A stretch of DNA of 64,000 bases, taken from positions 157,264 through 221,263 of the forward strand of contig JAQXEN010000050.1 of the NCBI GenBank assembly GCA_029250825.1, written 5' to 3'. Below the pieces are notes generated by a model that was not told where the DNA came from, did not search any database, and saw only the letters and a program-made list of their open reading frames with translations. This document shows, one piece after another, positions 46,721-56,786 of the stretch. This stretch comes from Porticoccaceae bacterium (lineage in GTDB: Bacteria > Pseudomonadota > Gammaproteobacteria > Pseudomonadales > Porticoccaceae). Every line of letters starts with the position of its first letter. The first letter of the stretch is position 1. A program made the position numbers and the translations under genes.

Positions 46721-48475
46721 ATGAATCCAGAGCAATTGGCCAATAGCATTGGGCGCCATCTCGAGACCATTTATCAGTCAGTGGAAGGCGTGGCGAGAGA
46801 AAACCACGAACAGCTGTGCAATGAGTTAATCGAGCTTATGGGGCTGCAGCAGGCGACCACTGAGCCAACCCGCTATAGCAATCACTGGGACGAGCAGGTC
46901 TGTATTCTCATAAGTTACGGCGACAGTGTATTGCAGCCGGATGAAATGCCTCTGCAAAGTCTAAAGCGATTTCTCGATCGCTATGTGGAGGGCTGTATCA
47001 ATGGGGTTCATATTCTGCCCTTTTATCCCTATACCTCGGATGATGGTTTTTCCGTGCTCGACTATTCCAGTGTCAATCAGTCCCTTGGTGACTGGGAGGA
47101 TATTCAGGCAATCGCCGCAGACTATTCGCTGATGTCAGATCTGGTGATCAATCACTGTTCGGCACGCAGCCCCTGGTTCGAAAACTTTCTCAATGATCGC
47201 GACCCCGGGCGCAATTTCTTTGCCACGGCCTCACCAGAGGATGATCTTAGCGCCGTGGTGCGCCCTCGCACTAACCCCCTGCTCAAGGAAGTCGAGACCG
47301 TCAGGGGCAGCCAGTTTGTCTGGTGTACCTTTAGCCACGATCAGGTGGATCTGAACTTCAAAAACCCAGAGGTACTAAAGCATTTTGTCAGTATTATTCG
47401 TCAATATCTGGATAGCGGCGTACGTATTTTTCGCCTCGATGCGGTGGCCTTTCTGTGGAAGCAAGTGGGCACTAGCTGCATCAATCTAGAGCAGACTCAC
47501 GAGGTGGTTAGGCTGCTGCGCACATTGATTGAACATGCCCAGCCAGATGCCATTATTGTCACCGAGACCAATATTCCCAACCGCGAAAATCTAGCCTATT
47601 TCGGCAATGCCAACGAGGCCCACTGGGTGTATAACTTTTCACTGCCGCCGCTATTGGTCAACAGTCTGATCACTGGCGATTGCAGCTATCTCAAGCAGTG
47701 GATGATGAGCATGCCACCGGCACGCAATGGCACCGCCTACTTTAACTTTATCGCCTCTCACGACGGCATTGGGCTAAGACCCGCCGAGGGTCTGCTCAGG
47801 GAAACTGAAATCAACACCCTGGTAGACACTATGGAATCCTTTGGTGGGCGTATTTCCTGGCGCACCGGCGATCAGGGAAAGCGCAAACCCTATGAGATCA
47901 ACATCTCCCTATTTGATGCCCTGCAAGGCACCACTGAAGGTCCTGATCAGTGGGGACTGCAGCGCTTTCTCTGCGCTCACGCCATTATGTTTGCCCTCGA
48001 GGGGATTCCCGGTATTTATATCCATAGCCTAGTGGGTACGCGGAATGATTATCAGCGGGTCGAAAATGCCGGTCACAACCGGGCAATCAATCGTCATCAG
48101 TGGCACTACAGCGATCTGCAAGATCGCCTAGCGGACGCCAATAGTCTAGAGCATCAGGTATTTAGTGGCATCAGCGAACTATTGAAAATTCGCCGTCAAC
48201 AGTCTGCCTTTCACCCCAACGCCACTCAGTTCACGCTGCATCTGGGCGCGGGTCTATTTGGTTTCTGGCGACAGAGTATCGACCGCCAGCAGAGTATTTT
48301 TTGTGTCAGTAATATCACTGCTCAGGAGCAGTTATTAAATCTCTCTGATATCAATTTAATCGATAATGAAAACTGGGTTGATCTGATCAGTCAACTGCCC
48401 TGCGATGGCCTGATGCAGTCAGTAACTATGCAGCCCTATCAAACATTGTGGATTACCAATCAGGTCAACGGCTAG
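46721..48475 (+). CDS. GH13_18 sucrose-phosphorylase-like enzyme, probable glucosylglycerate phosphorylase
   Basis: 584 residues from ATG 46721 (GAGGGG just upstream; the in-frame start at 46550 would overlap gpgS). (beta/alpha)8 GH13 fold: [19 protein letters not shown], nucleophile Asp in [11 protein letters not shown], acid Glu in [18 protein letters not shown] and [15 protein letters not shown]. Subfamily 18 holds sucrose, glucosylglycerol and glucosylglycerate phosphorylases. Position directly after gpgS points to phosphorolysis of glucosylglycerate to glucose-1-phosphate and glycerate. No signal peptide. Activity on sucrose cannot be excluded. Confidence 0.87.
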   Translation: MNPEQLANSIGRHLETIYQSVEGVARENHEQLCNELIELMGLQQATTEPTRYSNHWDEQVCILISYGDSVLQPDEMPLQSLKRFLDRYVEGCINGVHILPFYPYTSDDGFSVLDYSSVNQSLGDWEDIQAIAADYSLMSDLVINHCSARSPWFENFLNDRDPGRNFFATASPEDDLSAVVRPRTNPLLKEVETVRGSQFVWCTFSHDQVDLNFKNPEVLKHFVSIIRQYLDSGVRIFRLDAVAFLWKQVGTSCINLEQTHEVVRLLRTLIEHAQPDAIIVTETNIPNRENLAYFGNANEAHWVYNFSLPPLLVNSLITGDCSYLKQWMMSMPPARNGTAYFNFIASHDGIGLRPAEGLLRETEINTLVDTMESFGGRISWRTGDQGKRKPYEINISLFDALQGTTEGPDQWGLQRFLCAHAIMFALEGIPGIYIHSLVGTRNDYQRVENAGHNRAINRHQWHYSDLQDRLADANSLEHQVFSGISELLKIRRQQSAFHPNATQFTLHLGAGLFGFWRQSIDRQQSIFCVSNITAQEQLLNLSDINLIDNENWVDLISQLPCDGLMQSVTMQPYQTLWITNQVNG

Positions 48476-48591
48476 CTTGTTATATGCCCCGGCATAGGTG
48501 AGAATATTGGCCACCTACATTGATCTGAGGGCATTCATTGCCATCAGAAAAAAACTATTAAACCTACGCATAAAGCAGGGGCAGAAACGCA

Positions 48592-49860
48592 ATGAAACTT
48601 GAGACACAGGCCATTCACGCCGGATTTAATGATGACCCAACCACGCGCGCAGTAGCGGTTCCCATTTACCAAACTACCTCTTATAGCTTTCGCGATACTG
48701 AGCACGGTGCCAACCTGTTTAATCTTGCCGAACCGGGCAATATTTACTCCCGCATTATGAACCCTACCAACGATGTGCTGGAACAGCGTATCGCGGCAAT
48801 GGAAGGTGGCGTCGCAGCACTCTGCATGGCATCGGGCATGGCCGCTATCACCGCCTCAATCCAAACACTGTGCCGCAGCGGTGACAATATGGTCAGTGTC
48901 AGCCAGCTCTATGGCGGCTCCTACAACCTCTTTGCCCACACATTGCCACAGCAGGGAATCGAGGTGCGCATGGCCTCCGGTGATGATATTGCCGCCCTAG
49001 AAGCGCTAATCGATGAGAACACCAGAGCAATATTCTGCGAGTCGATTGGCAACCCAGCCGGCAATGTGGTGGATATCGCCGCGCTCTCGGAAATGGCCCA
49101 CCGTCACGGTGTTCCAGTGATTGTCGACAACACTGTTGCCACGCCCTACTTCTGTCGCCCATTCGAACATGGTGCCGATATCGTGGTGCACTCACTGACT
49201 AAATATATCAGCGGCCACGGCACCACCATCGGCGGCATTATTGTCGATAGCGGTACCTTTGCCTATAAAGACAACCCACGCTTTGCCCAGTTTAATACCC
49301 CAGACCCCTCCTACCACGGCGTCACCTATGCGGATGACTTTGATGCGCCGTTTATTGGCCGCGCCCGAGTGGTGCCCCTGCGCAGCATGGGCGGTGCTCT
49401 GTCACCCTTCAATGGTTTTTTGATTTTGCAGGGATTGGAGACACTGGCTCTGCGTATGGACCGTCATGTGGAGAATGCCCTCACGGTGGCCAGCTATCTG
49501 CAAAACCACGATGCCGTTTCCTGGGTCAACTACGCCGGTCTCGAGGATGATAAATATTACGATCTGGCCAAGCGTATGTGCTCTGGCAAGCCCTCATCAA
49601 TTGTCAGCTTTGGTATCAAAGGTGGCGAAATTGCTGGTGCCAAATTTATCGATGCCCTGGGCATGATCAAGCGTCTAGTAAATATTGGCGATGCCAAATC
49701 TCTGGCCTGTCATCCCGCCAGCACCACTCACCGTCAGCTCAATGAAGAAGAACTGGCTGACGCTGGCGTGAGTTCCGATCTGGTGCGTCTGTCCGTGGGT
49801 ATTGAGCATATTGATGATATTTTGGCGGACATTGAGCAAGCTATAAAGGCTGCTGGCTAG
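48592..49860 (+). CDS. metY: O-acetylhomoserine sulfhydrylase (Cys/Met-metabolism PLP enzyme)
   Basis: 422 residues, PLP-dependent fold type I. The Schiff-base Lys lies in HSLTKYISGHGTTIGG (about 203), phosphate binding in MASGMAAITA (about 81-90) and YSRIMNPTNDVLEQRIAAMEGG is the family signature. It makes homocysteine from O-acetylhomoserine and sulfide; the length suits MetY rather than MetB/MetZ. AGGGGCAG precedes ATG. The 116-bp leader after the phosphorylase gene shows no SAM-riboswitch signature that I can recognise. A strong terminator follows. Confidence 0.92.
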   Translation: MKLETQAIHAGFNDDPTTRAVAVPIYQTTSYSFRDTEHGANLFNLAEPGNIYSRIMNPTNDVLEQRIAAMEGGVAALCMASGMAAITASIQTLCRSGDNMVSVSQLYGGSYNLFAHTLPQQGIEVRMASGDDIAALEALIDENTRAIFCESIGNPAGNVVDIAALSEMAHRHGVPVIVDNTVATPYFCRPFEHGADIVVHSLTKYISGHGTTIGGIIVDSGTFAYKDNPRFAQFNTPDPSYHGVTYADDFDAPFIGRARVVPLRSMGGALSPFNGFLILQGLETLALRMDRHVENALTVASYLQNHDAVSWVNYAGLEDDKYYDLAKRMCSGKPSSIVSFGIKGGEIAGAKFIDALGMIKRLVNIGDAKSLACHPASTTHRQLNEEELADAGVSSDLVRLSVGIEHIDDILADIEQAIKAAG

Positions 49861-49914
49861 GTTCCTGTCATCTGCGTATATTGAGACGTAGCCCCCCAAT
49901 AGGCGATTGCCAGT

Positions 49915-49960
49915 ACAAAAAAAACCACCGTGAATCATAACTGTTCGCGGTGGTTTTTTT
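49915..49960. terminator. Bidirectional rho-independent terminator
   Basis: AAAACCACCG (49921-49930) pairs perfectly with CGGTGGTTTT (49948-49957), with A-run before and T-run after. It lies between convergent metY and the SDR gene. Confidence 0.92.
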
Positions 49961-50019
49961 GTTTTAACAGTGCCTCCAATCAGAGGCATCTTTTTACCCT
50001 TAACGACTACCTTTTACCC

Positions 50020-50814
50020 TTAGCTACTACCTTCCATAAGCAAAGGCATCAGCGGCATATGCTGCTCAGGCCCCATAGCACTGTAGCCACCGTCCACCGG
50101 CACCTCAGCTCCGGTCATATAAGAGGCATCCTCCGAGGCAACGAAGGCGGCCAGTTTGGCCACTTCTTCACCATTGGCAACCCTGCCGAGCAAATTAAAG
50201 CTCGCTGAAACCTTATCCGCATGGGCCCTATTATCACCGGTTAGCCCCTCAAATGGATCGGACCAGATATGCCCAAGCACCAACAGATTGACGCGAATTT
50301 TATCTTGCGCATACTCTACCGCCTGACTTTTTGACAGGTGTCTTAGGGTGGCTTTTGCAACCGGGTAAGCCCAGCGTCCTATATGCGGGAATGCGCCGGA
50401 GACCGAACCAATATTGACAATATTGCCTTGGCTTTTAGCCAAATGAGGTCGTGCCATCTGTCCAAGAATCGCCGCCGAAATGGCGCTGACATTAATTGTA
50501 GAGAGCCAGGTTTCGCGAGTGGTTTGCGCACCCTCATCATCGTATGCACAGGCATTGTTGACCAGAATATCGAGCCTGCCAAATTCACTTATGGTGCGTT
50601 CGATTAGACGCTCTAATTGACTGTCATCGGTAATATCGGTCTGCACGTACACTGCGCGCTCGCCCAGCTCTTTGACGAGAGCCTCGCCCTTCTCAGCGGT
50701 TCTGGCAGCAATCACCACACTGGCTCCCTGACGATGCAGTTCACGACTGATATCTCGACCAATCGAGGCCGCTCCGCCAGTGATAATAGCGACTTTGTTG
50801 GTTAAATTTGGCAT
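50020..50814 (-). CDS. SDR-family oxidoreductase
   Basis: 264 residues: cofactor motif TGGAASIGRDI (about 12-22), NNACAYDDEG where NNAG is usual, Ser in IGSVSGAFPHIG and Tyr-x3-Lys in WAYPVAKATLRHL. A complete NAD(P)-dependent dehydrogenase or ketoreductase; substrate unknown. It is the last gene of a leftward group with the CrtI-like oxidoreductase (100 bp upstream) and monooxygenase, so it could oxidise an alcohol to the ketone used by the Baeyer-Villiger-type enzyme. GAGGA precedes ATG. Confidence 0.85.
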   Translation of the reverse strand: MPNLTNKVAIITGGAASIGRDISRELHRQGASVVIAARTAEKGEALVKELGERAVYVQTDITDDSQLERLIERTISEFGRLDILVNNACAYDDEGAQTTRETWLSTINVSAISAAILGQMARPHLAKSQGNIVNIGSVSGAFPHIGRWAYPVAKATLRHLSKSQAVEYAQDKIRVNLLVLGHIWSDPFEGLTGDNRAHADKVSASFNLLGRVANGEEVAKLAAFVASEDASYMTGAEVPVDGGYSAMGPEQHMPLMPLLMEGSS

Positions 50815-50914
50815 AGCTAATCCTCATTTTATTATTGGTGCTTTCTAAGATGTATTTTACGGTTTCGTCACAGTGTCCCCAGACTGCTTCAAGCGGCTTA
50901 TGGAATTACAGTTT

Positions 50915-52513
50915 TTAGCCCAGATGTTTGGCAACCATATAACCGGAATTACCCCCTAAACCGGGACCTGGATGTGTGGAGGCTCCAATATGGTAGAGAT
51001 CCTTAACCGTTGTATCGTGATTTTTAATCGACTTGAGCGGTCGCCAAGCAAAGAACTGCTGCATACCGCAGTGGCCGGAATAAGGGTCACCACCGACCAG
51101 GTTAATATTCAGTTTTTCAAGATCGGCCGGTGACCATACCGATCTCGATAGGATGCTCGATTTTAGGTTTGGGATATACTCGCAGAGGCGTTCAATTATC
51201 CGATCCGCATACTGCTCGCGCACAGACTCTGTCCATTCACCGCTCGGCGGCACATCGATTGTACCCCCAGCATCACCTTTGATATGGCTGGGCAACTCCT
51301 GCAACTGAAGCCATAAAATCCCCTTGCCCTGAGGTGCACGGCTTGGGTCTAAAGCAGTGGGCTGACCCACTACTACAGTACAGTCATCTGGCAGCATGCC
51401 ACGCTCAGACTGATTAATGGCTTTCGACACAGAGTCGGCACCATCGGATAGATGGATCATGGCAACCGAATCCAGCTGGGGATCGATCCACTTGGGCATT
51501 TGGTCGAGGGCCAGATGGATCTGCATACCAGCGCGACCATAGCGATATTCTCGAACCTCTTTTGCAATCTGCTGAGGAACAAATTCGGGACTCAGCAAAT
51601 CGCCATAGAGCTGGTCTGGAGTGACATTGCAAATCACCCCTTTGCGCGCCATAAACGGGGTTGAGGCTACGCCATTATCATTGGCCTTAACCTGCACACC
51701 TGTGGCTCTGCCGTTCTCTACAATTATTCCAGACACATGGCTATTGGTATGGAGCTGGCTCCCATTCTCTGAGATCAAAGCGACAAATGCAGAGACCAAA
51801 TTGCTGCTGCCACCTTTGACCACCGGCATACCTGCAACTTCTAAACTAAAGGCAATCACCCGGTTCATGGCACCTGAAAAGTTAGCATCTGGACCCAGCC
51901 CTGTATGCAGAATCCAGGGTGCAAATAAACTGTGAATAGACTCCGATTGAAAGTGCTGTGTCAACCAATCACGACTCGATGACATGGCGTAACCGAAGAA
52001 TCGCAGTAGCCCCTGCAACCCTCTCTGGCGCAGTTGTCGCCAGAGTAAACCTAGGGTTTTAAAGCGCACTAATTCGTTGCTGAGGAGGGCAAAGGTGAAT
52101 TCAGCATCCCGCTCCATCTCTTCCATAGTTTGCTTATAGCGATCACCATCGCCCTGAGAGAGCAGATTAAACTGAGCGATATTGTCAGCTCTAGAGGTGC
52201 TCATTACGCAACTCTGCTTAGCCCGATTAATCGATGCAGTGGGTGTATCGGTATTCAGATAGACCAGACCCTGGCGTGCCAAGTCATCCGCTAATTCAGC
52301 ATAGCTTGGGGAGGTCACAAACAGAGGATGCCAGGCGGATAGCACATCATGCTTAAAGCCGGGTTCAGTGAGTTCGGCGGTTTTGATACAGCCACCGAGA
52401 TAATCATTGCGTTCGAGAACACAGACAAGGTGCCCCTGTTTCGCCAGCAACGCCGCACAGGTAAGCGAATTGATACCGCTACCGACGATAATGTAGTCAT
52501 AGACTGCCGCCAT
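50915..52513 (-). CDS. CrtI/phytoene-desaturase-like FAD oxidoreductase
   Basis: 532 residues from ATG 52511-52513; the longer open frame would begin inside the monooxygenase gene. The N-terminal FAD motif is DYIIVGSGINSLTCAALLAKQG followed by VLERNDYLGGC; the C-terminal FAD segment reads NLVGGDPYSGHCGMQQF and IGASTHPGPGLGGNSGYMVAK. This matches the COG1233 carotenoid desaturase/retinol saturase-like family. The substrate is probably a hydrophobic isoprenoid or steroid. Its ATG overlaps the TAA of the monooxygenase gene by one base (TAATG), so the two are translationally coupled. Confidence 0.87.
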   Translation of the reverse strand: MAAVYDYIIVGSGINSLTCAALLAKQGHLVCVLERNDYLGGCIKTAELTEPGFKHDVLSAWHPLFVTSPSYAELADDLARQGLVYLNTDTPTASINRAKQSCVMSTSRADNIAQFNLLSQGDGDRYKQTMEEMERDAEFTFALLSNELVRFKTLGLLWRQLRQRGLQGLLRFFGYAMSSSRDWLTQHFQSESIHSLFAPWILHTGLGPDANFSGAMNRVIAFSLEVAGMPVVKGGSSNLVSAFVALISENGSQLHTNSHVSGIIVENGRATGVQVKANDNGVASTPFMARKGVICNVTPDQLYGDLLSPEFVPQQIAKEVREYRYGRAGMQIHLALDQMPKWIDPQLDSVAMIHLSDGADSVSKAINQSERGMLPDDCTVVVGQPTALDPSRAPQGKGILWLQLQELPSHIKGDAGGTIDVPPSGEWTESVREQYADRIIERLCEYIPNLKSSILSRSVWSPADLEKLNINLVGGDPYSGHCGMQQFFAWRPLKSIKNHDTTVKDLYHIGASTHPGPGLGGNSGYMVAKHLG

Positions 52514-54003
52514 TATTGACCTCGATCTGCGCGGCCATATTTCTTTTGCAGCGCCGGCAAGATATGACCGTAGACCCTGGGGTGCAAGGCTCCGAGCCAC
52601 TGTTTTAACTGGGTAAAACGGCCGACATTCATCTGCATATCCTCGAGTAACTCATCGATATGGTGGATCGAAAAGGGAATAATATTGGTGCCCTTGGAGT
52701 GCTTGCCCTGAGTCCGCTCTTGCATCCAAGCTAAGCGTTCATCGATATCGCGATTCTGCTCACCTGACGAGGGCAGCTGAAAACCTTGATTAAGATAATC
52801 CGCCAACCACAGGGCGCCAACCTCGCAGTTCAGTTGGCTAAAAAATGACGAGTTATAGCCGTTAAATGCCAGCCGCGGTACATCCACCGGAATCATTGAG
52901 CGAAACAGACGAAAGTTGCCCACTTCGTCGGTGACTTTGTCCATGATGTCCTGCTCTAAAAAGGGACAGACCTGCTGCCAACCAGTGCCGCAGATAATAA
53001 TATCAACAGGGACTGTCTCACCATTGGATAACAGCGCCTGCTTGCCGTTTAGCTGAGTAATAACAGCTTTCTTTTGGATGCCGATCTTGCCGGCCTCAAT
53101 ATTCTGATAAAAGTCATCACTAACAAGGCTCACGGTGCTGCGGGCGATACTTTCTAAGGGCATGTTCGGGTGCAGACCAAGGCGCTTTAAGCCGAGCTGC
53201 CGCTCAACAACAAACTCAACGCTGTTGAGCATTGCCTTTCGAATCGGATTGCCGAGAGTATGGAAAAATTTATCCGCTCCGCGCAGATGAATATAGCGGA
53301 ACAATGCCTCACTCATACGCGAGAGAAAAAGGTGTTTATAGTTGAGTTTATTGGCGATCATTTTGGGAATTTTCCAAATCAGGCTGCGCGCCACCACGTT
53401 GGTACTGGCGGCAATATCCTGTATCGCATTGGCTACGTCACAGGACGATTTGCCATACCCTATCACCAACACATTCTGGTCTCGCGCATCCTCGCGCTGA
53501 GTAAATTCACTGGTGTGGCAGATGCGCCCGCCCGCCTCTACAAAGCTTTCGACGCCTTTGTAAGTCGGTATCGATGGCAGCGAGAAAATTCCATTGCCAA
53601 CAATCAGGTAGTCAAACTCTTTAGTCTTCACCTCAGAGGTCAGTCCTCGAGTGGTCACAGACCAGATATTGCGATCAGCATCAAAAGAGGTCGCCAACAC
53701 TGTGCTGTTGAGGTGAACCTGGTCGTTGAAACCATAGTGATCAACATAGGACTGCATATACCGCTGAACCTGTTCTCCCGAGGGCCACTCTGGATAGCTC
53801 GATGGCATGGGAAAGTCCGATAGCTCATAGGTAGTGCGGGTATTCTGAGTGGTTAATCCAGGATAGCGTCTTGAAGCAGACCAGACGCCTCCGACATCGG
53901 CTTCCTTTTCGTAGAGCGTAACCTCGTAACCTAGCGCTTTAAATACCCTCGCCGAGGTTAGACCGGCAAAGCCTGCACCGACAATACATATGCTTCTAAT
54001 CAT
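52513..54003 (-). CDS. Flavin-containing / Baeyer-Villiger-type monooxygenase
   Basis: 496 residues. FAD motif IVGAGFAGLTSARVFKALG (GxGxxG), FMO-type DVGGVWSASRRYPGL, FVEAGGRICHTSEF near the FMO/BVMO fingerprint and second dinucleotide motif VIGYGKSSCDVA for NADPH. It would insert one oxygen from O2 into a ketone or soft nucleophile. FMO-like and BVMO groups are not separable by eye. The ribosome site is weak. It is first in a leftward group with the CrtI-like and SDR genes; the TonB receptor lies upstream beyond a structured intergenic element. Confidence 0.85.
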   Translation of the reverse strand: MIRSICIVGAGFAGLTSARVFKALGYEVTLYEKEADVGGVWSASRRYPGLTTQNTRTTYELSDFPMPSSYPEWPSGEQVQRYMQSYVDHYGFNDQVHLNSTVLATSFDADRNIWSVTTRGLTSEVKTKEFDYLIVGNGIFSLPSIPTYKGVESFVEAGGRICHTSEFTQREDARDQNVLVIGYGKSSCDVANAIQDIAASTNVVARSLIWKIPKMIANKLNYKHLFLSRMSEALFRYIHLRGADKFFHTLGNPIRKAMLNSVEFVVERQLGLKRLGLHPNMPLESIARSTVSLVSDDFYQNIEAGKIGIQKKAVITQLNGKQALLSNGETVPVDIIICGTGWQQVCPFLEQDIMDKVTDEVGNFRLFRSMIPVDVPRLAFNGYNSSFFSQLNCEVGALWLADYLNQGFQLPSSGEQNRDIDERLAWMQERTQGKHSKGTNIIPFSIHHIDELLEDMQMNVGRFTQLKQWLGALHPRVYGHILPALQKKYGRADRGQ

Positions 54004-54090
54004 TATTTATTTACACACTTATCAATAGGCAAAATGGCATCTACTCAGCTACCTTTTACCTTTGGTTTAATATCAATAGAAAAAAGAAGA

Positions 54091-54160
54091 AGGCGAAGCC
54101 CCAACAGGTGAAACACCGCGGTTCAACTGTTGCTGGAGAGAGGCTTTCAAGCTCCGCCCC
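54091..54160. ncRNA. Structured intergenic element: candidate small RNA or elaborate terminator
   Basis: GGCGAAGCC (54092-54100) pairs with GGCTT and CCGCC at 54142-54158; inside it CAACA (54102-54106) pairs with TGTTG (54128-54132) and GGTG-AAA-CACC (54107-54117) forms a tip hairpin. Read on the minus strand it ends GCTTCGCC then TTCTTCTTTTTT, a terminator-like tail. So it could end the TonB-receptor transcript, release a roughly 75-nt RNA, or attenuate the monooxygenase operon. It resembles no family I can name. Confidence 0.4.
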
Positions 54161-54213
54161 CGTCTAAACCTCTATTGCACTAATTACTGCAACACTATTC
54201 TTAGCTCACCGAA

Positions 54214-54240
54214 GACCAGAGGTAGCCATCACCTCTGGTC
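54214..54240 (-). terminator. Hairpin after the TonB-receptor gene
   Basis: Perfect 10-bp stem GACCAGAGGT (54214-54223) with ACCTCTGGTC (54231-54240), 14 bp past the receptor stop. The U-tract is poor, so termination may be partial or the hairpin may only stabilise the mRNA end. Confidence 0.5.
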
Positions 54241-54253
54241 TATTGCTGGCGAA

Positions 54254-56617
54254 TTAAAACTCATAGGCATAGGTTGCGTACCATTCACGCTGTCGGGCAT
54301 ATAAGCCCTCAAATGATTGGAAGGCGTCCCCTGCAACTCCTGAGACAAGATATTCTTCATCGGTAAGGTTGGTCACTCCGAAGGTGAGCCTTAGCTTCTC
54401 GTTTGGCGACAGCCAAGCAATACTCCCGTTCACCGTTGAGTAGCCATCCTGAGCAATCATTGCTGTATTAAAGGTGTCATTGAAGGTCTCGGAGCGATAG
54501 GACCAATCTAGGCGCGGCAATAGAACAGCGCCGCCCTCTAGAATGAATTCTTTCGACACCGATGCGCTGGCAGTCCACTCTGGTACACGTTCAAAAGCAT
54601 TGTCGGCAGAGAACAGCGTGTCTGAATCCACCTGATCATACTCGGCGTCGATATACCCTAGACCGGCACTGACAAACCAGCCACCACCAGGTATATATTG
54701 AGTCTCAATTTCAAAGCCAGACAGCGATGCTTGACCCGCGTTTTTAGTGACTGGCGCGACACCCTCAAAAACCTGAACCTGTAGGTCTTTATAGTCAGTG
54801 CTAAAAATAGCGCCATTGACGACCAAACGATTGTCATCACTAGCAAACTTAAAGCCGAGTTCAGTTACGGTGACAAACTCTGGGTCAAAGGTGGGTATCA
54901 GATCCACATCCGGCGTGCCCGCGGGGGCGGTAAAACCGGCCACAATTGGCGGGAAAACCCTCTGAGTAAAGCCCCCTGACTTAAAGCCCTTTGAATAAGT
55001 TGCATAGGCCAGCATATTGTCATTGATCTGATAGGCTAAATTGACGAATGGTGAGGTTTCTTTAATTTCAATAGTCTTTTCAACGAAAGGTAAGACTCTC
55101 TCGCCTGCCTGTAAAAATGGCACATCAAAGCTGGGATCACCGCTGCCTGCGAAGGGGTTGTTGAAAATAATTTGATCCGGCGTAAAGGACTTATCTTCCT
55201 TGGTATAACGAAGACCCAGAGTGGCGCTGAACTTGTCGCTGACATCGTAAGTACCCTGAGCGTAGACAGCAGTGGCTTCATTTTTAAATGACCCGCCACT
55301 TCGGAAACTCGAAATAGAAAAATCTAACAGGTTAGCGTTAAAGCCATCTTCATCAAAATAATAGGCTCCTAAAATCCAATTAAGTCGATCACTTGAACCT
55401 AGCAGTTGTAATTCCTGAGTAAACTGTTCCTGTTCAAACTCATCGAAAAATTGTGAAACAACCACTGGCGAATGGTCACCGTCCCGAGCAAAGGTACTGT
55501 CTAGGTCGCGTATTGCGGTAATACTTTTGAGGGTCAGACTGTCTGAGATATCCCAGGTCAGATTGACATTAGCACTCAACAGATCACTTTTTGAGAATGC
55601 CGGGGCAGTGCCGGAGTTACTGTCTGGACCGTTGACATAGCGATCATCATAACAACCGGCAACCGCTAGGTTGGTTTCTTGACCGGGAAACGCACAGGGC
55701 GCCGCTGGCCCGCCGGCAGCAAGATTGGCCATTATATTGGCGATAGTTGCCACTGGCGGTGTTCCCTGTGGCGGCGGACCCGGATTAAATATTGCACCGG
55801 GATGGTTGATTCCCAGCAAAGTCAATGCGGGGCCATTCTCTCGATCACGGCTAAACCCTATAGCGGCTTCAAGTGACAGTGATTCACTAACATCCCAACT
55901 CAATGCGCCGCGGGCGGTCAGGGTGTCGTCATCGCCTAGGTCAATACCGTCATCACGAGTGACATAGCCATCCCGATTAAAACTGGCGATACTTAAACTG
56001 GTCCTAACCTTGTCACTCAGTGGCATATCAATTCTGGCTTTTATATCTGCTCGACTATCATCGCCTGCAGTGATGGATATATTACCGCCAAATTCCTCAG
56101 CCGGTTTGCGGGTGGTTAAGCTGATTGCGCCACCAATAGTATTGCGACCAAAAAGGGTTCCCTGAGGGCCACGCAAAACTTCCACCCGTTCAACATCGAC
56201 TAAATCTAAAATAGCGCCAACCGACCTTGCGATGTAAACCCCATCGACATAAATACCCACACCAGGCTCTGTGGTGGGCAAAAATTCTTTTTGGCCAACG
56301 CCGCGCAGATAGACAGACGCAGCATTACTAGACCCACCAAAGCTGGGGTTATTTTGAAACGTTAGGTTAGGCGTAAACTCGGCGATTTGGCTAATGTTGG
56401 TGACACCGCGATACTCAAGCGCCTCACCAGTAAAAGCTGAAATCGATATCGGCGCGTCTTGCAAACTCTCTTCACGTTTACGCGCCGTGACTACAACCTC
56501 TTCCAGAAGACGATCTAAACCTCGGCTTTGATTGTCTTGTGCAATTGATACTGTACTGACGGAAGTCAGTGCTAATAGCACCGCCGCAGGAATTGTTTTT
56601 AACGTATAACCCCTCAT
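54254..56617 (-). CDS. TonB-dependent outer-membrane receptor
   Basis: 787 residues. Signal peptide 1 to about 26, ending SIAQ. A TonB-box-like EEVVVTARKREE (about 40-51), then the plug (APISISAFTGEALEYRG, YVDGVYIARSVGAILDLVDV, VLRGPQGTLFGRNTIGGAIS) and a 22-strand barrel ending in aromatic TYAYEF. The group resembles receptors of sphingomonads and marine gammaproteobacteria that take up hydrophobic or terpenoid compounds; substrate not readable. GAGGGG precedes ATG. Divergent AraC regulator gene and direct repeats at 56687-56717 suggest substrate-induced control. Confidence 0.93.
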   Translation of the reverse strand: MRGYTLKTIPAAVLLALTSVSTVSIAQDNQSRGLDRLLEEVVVTARKREESLQDAPISISAFTGEALEYRGVTNISQIAEFTPNLTFQNNPSFGGSSNAASVYLRGVGQKEFLPTTEPGVGIYVDGVYIARSVGAILDLVDVERVEVLRGPQGTLFGRNTIGGAISLTTRKPAEEFGGNISITAGDDSRADIKARIDMPLSDKVRTSLSIASFNRDGYVTRDDGIDLGDDDTLTARGALSWDVSESLSLEAAIGFSRDRENGPALTLLGINHPGAIFNPGPPPQGTPPVATIANIMANLAAGGPAAPCAFPGQETNLAVAGCYDDRYVNGPDSNSGTAPAFSKSDLLSANVNLTWDISDSLTLKSITAIRDLDSTFARDGDHSPVVVSQFFDEFEQEQFTQELQLLGSSDRLNWILGAYYFDEDGFNANLLDFSISSFRSGGSFKNEATAVYAQGTYDVSDKFSATLGLRYTKEDKSFTPDQIIFNNPFAGSGDPSFDVPFLQAGERVLPFVEKTIEIKETSPFVNLAYQINDNMLAYATYSKGFKSGGFTQRVFPPIVAGFTAPAGTPDVDLIPTFDPEFVTVTELGFKFASDDNRLVVNGAIFSTDYKDLQVQVFEGVAPVTKNAGQASLSGFEIETQYIPGGGWFVSAGLGYIDAEYDQVDSDTLFSADNAFERVPEWTASASVSKEFILEGGAVLLPRLDWSYRSETFNDTFNTAMIAQDGYSTVNGSIAWLSPNEKLRLTFGVTNLTDEEYLVSGVAGDAFQSFEGLYARQREWYATYAYEF

Positions 56618-56686
56618 AGCCCACCCCTCGTTATTATTAGAATAATTAGGTGGTAAATGTAGCCGAGGTTAAATTTTTTCGGTATG

Positions 56687-56717
56687 CAGTTACTGCGTCA
56701 CATATACGCTTCCTGCA
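56687..56717. promoter_or_regulatory. Candidate AraC-type direct-repeat operator before the TonB receptor gene
   Basis: CAGTTACTGCG (56687-56697) is followed exactly 20 bp later by CGCTTCCTGCA (56707-56717), 7 of 11 identical. The first copy recurs exactly upstream of the DUF3179 gene at 59219, also as part of a pair 20 bp apart. Two direct repeats about two helical turns apart are typical of AraC-family sites. The site lies 70-100 bp upstream of the receptor start and just before the AraC gene. Confidence 0.5.
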
Positions 56718-56786
56718 CATATTGATTGCAGCAGACTAAATTAGTCAATATACTCATTTTAAGCTTAAAATATATTGAGCATTATT

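Noticed and set aside
48476..48591. Possible SAM riboswitch in the metY leader
   Set aside because: None of the conserved SAM-I/II/V core motifs could be recognised; the leader is also short.
54091..54160. Cobalamin or glycine riboswitch
   Set aside because: GGTGAAA and CAACTGT resemble parts of the B12 motif, but the B12-box GCCACTG and the correct order are missing; the glycine-aptamer GAAGG-GCAA core is absent too, and the nearest downstream gene on that strand is 2.6 kb away.
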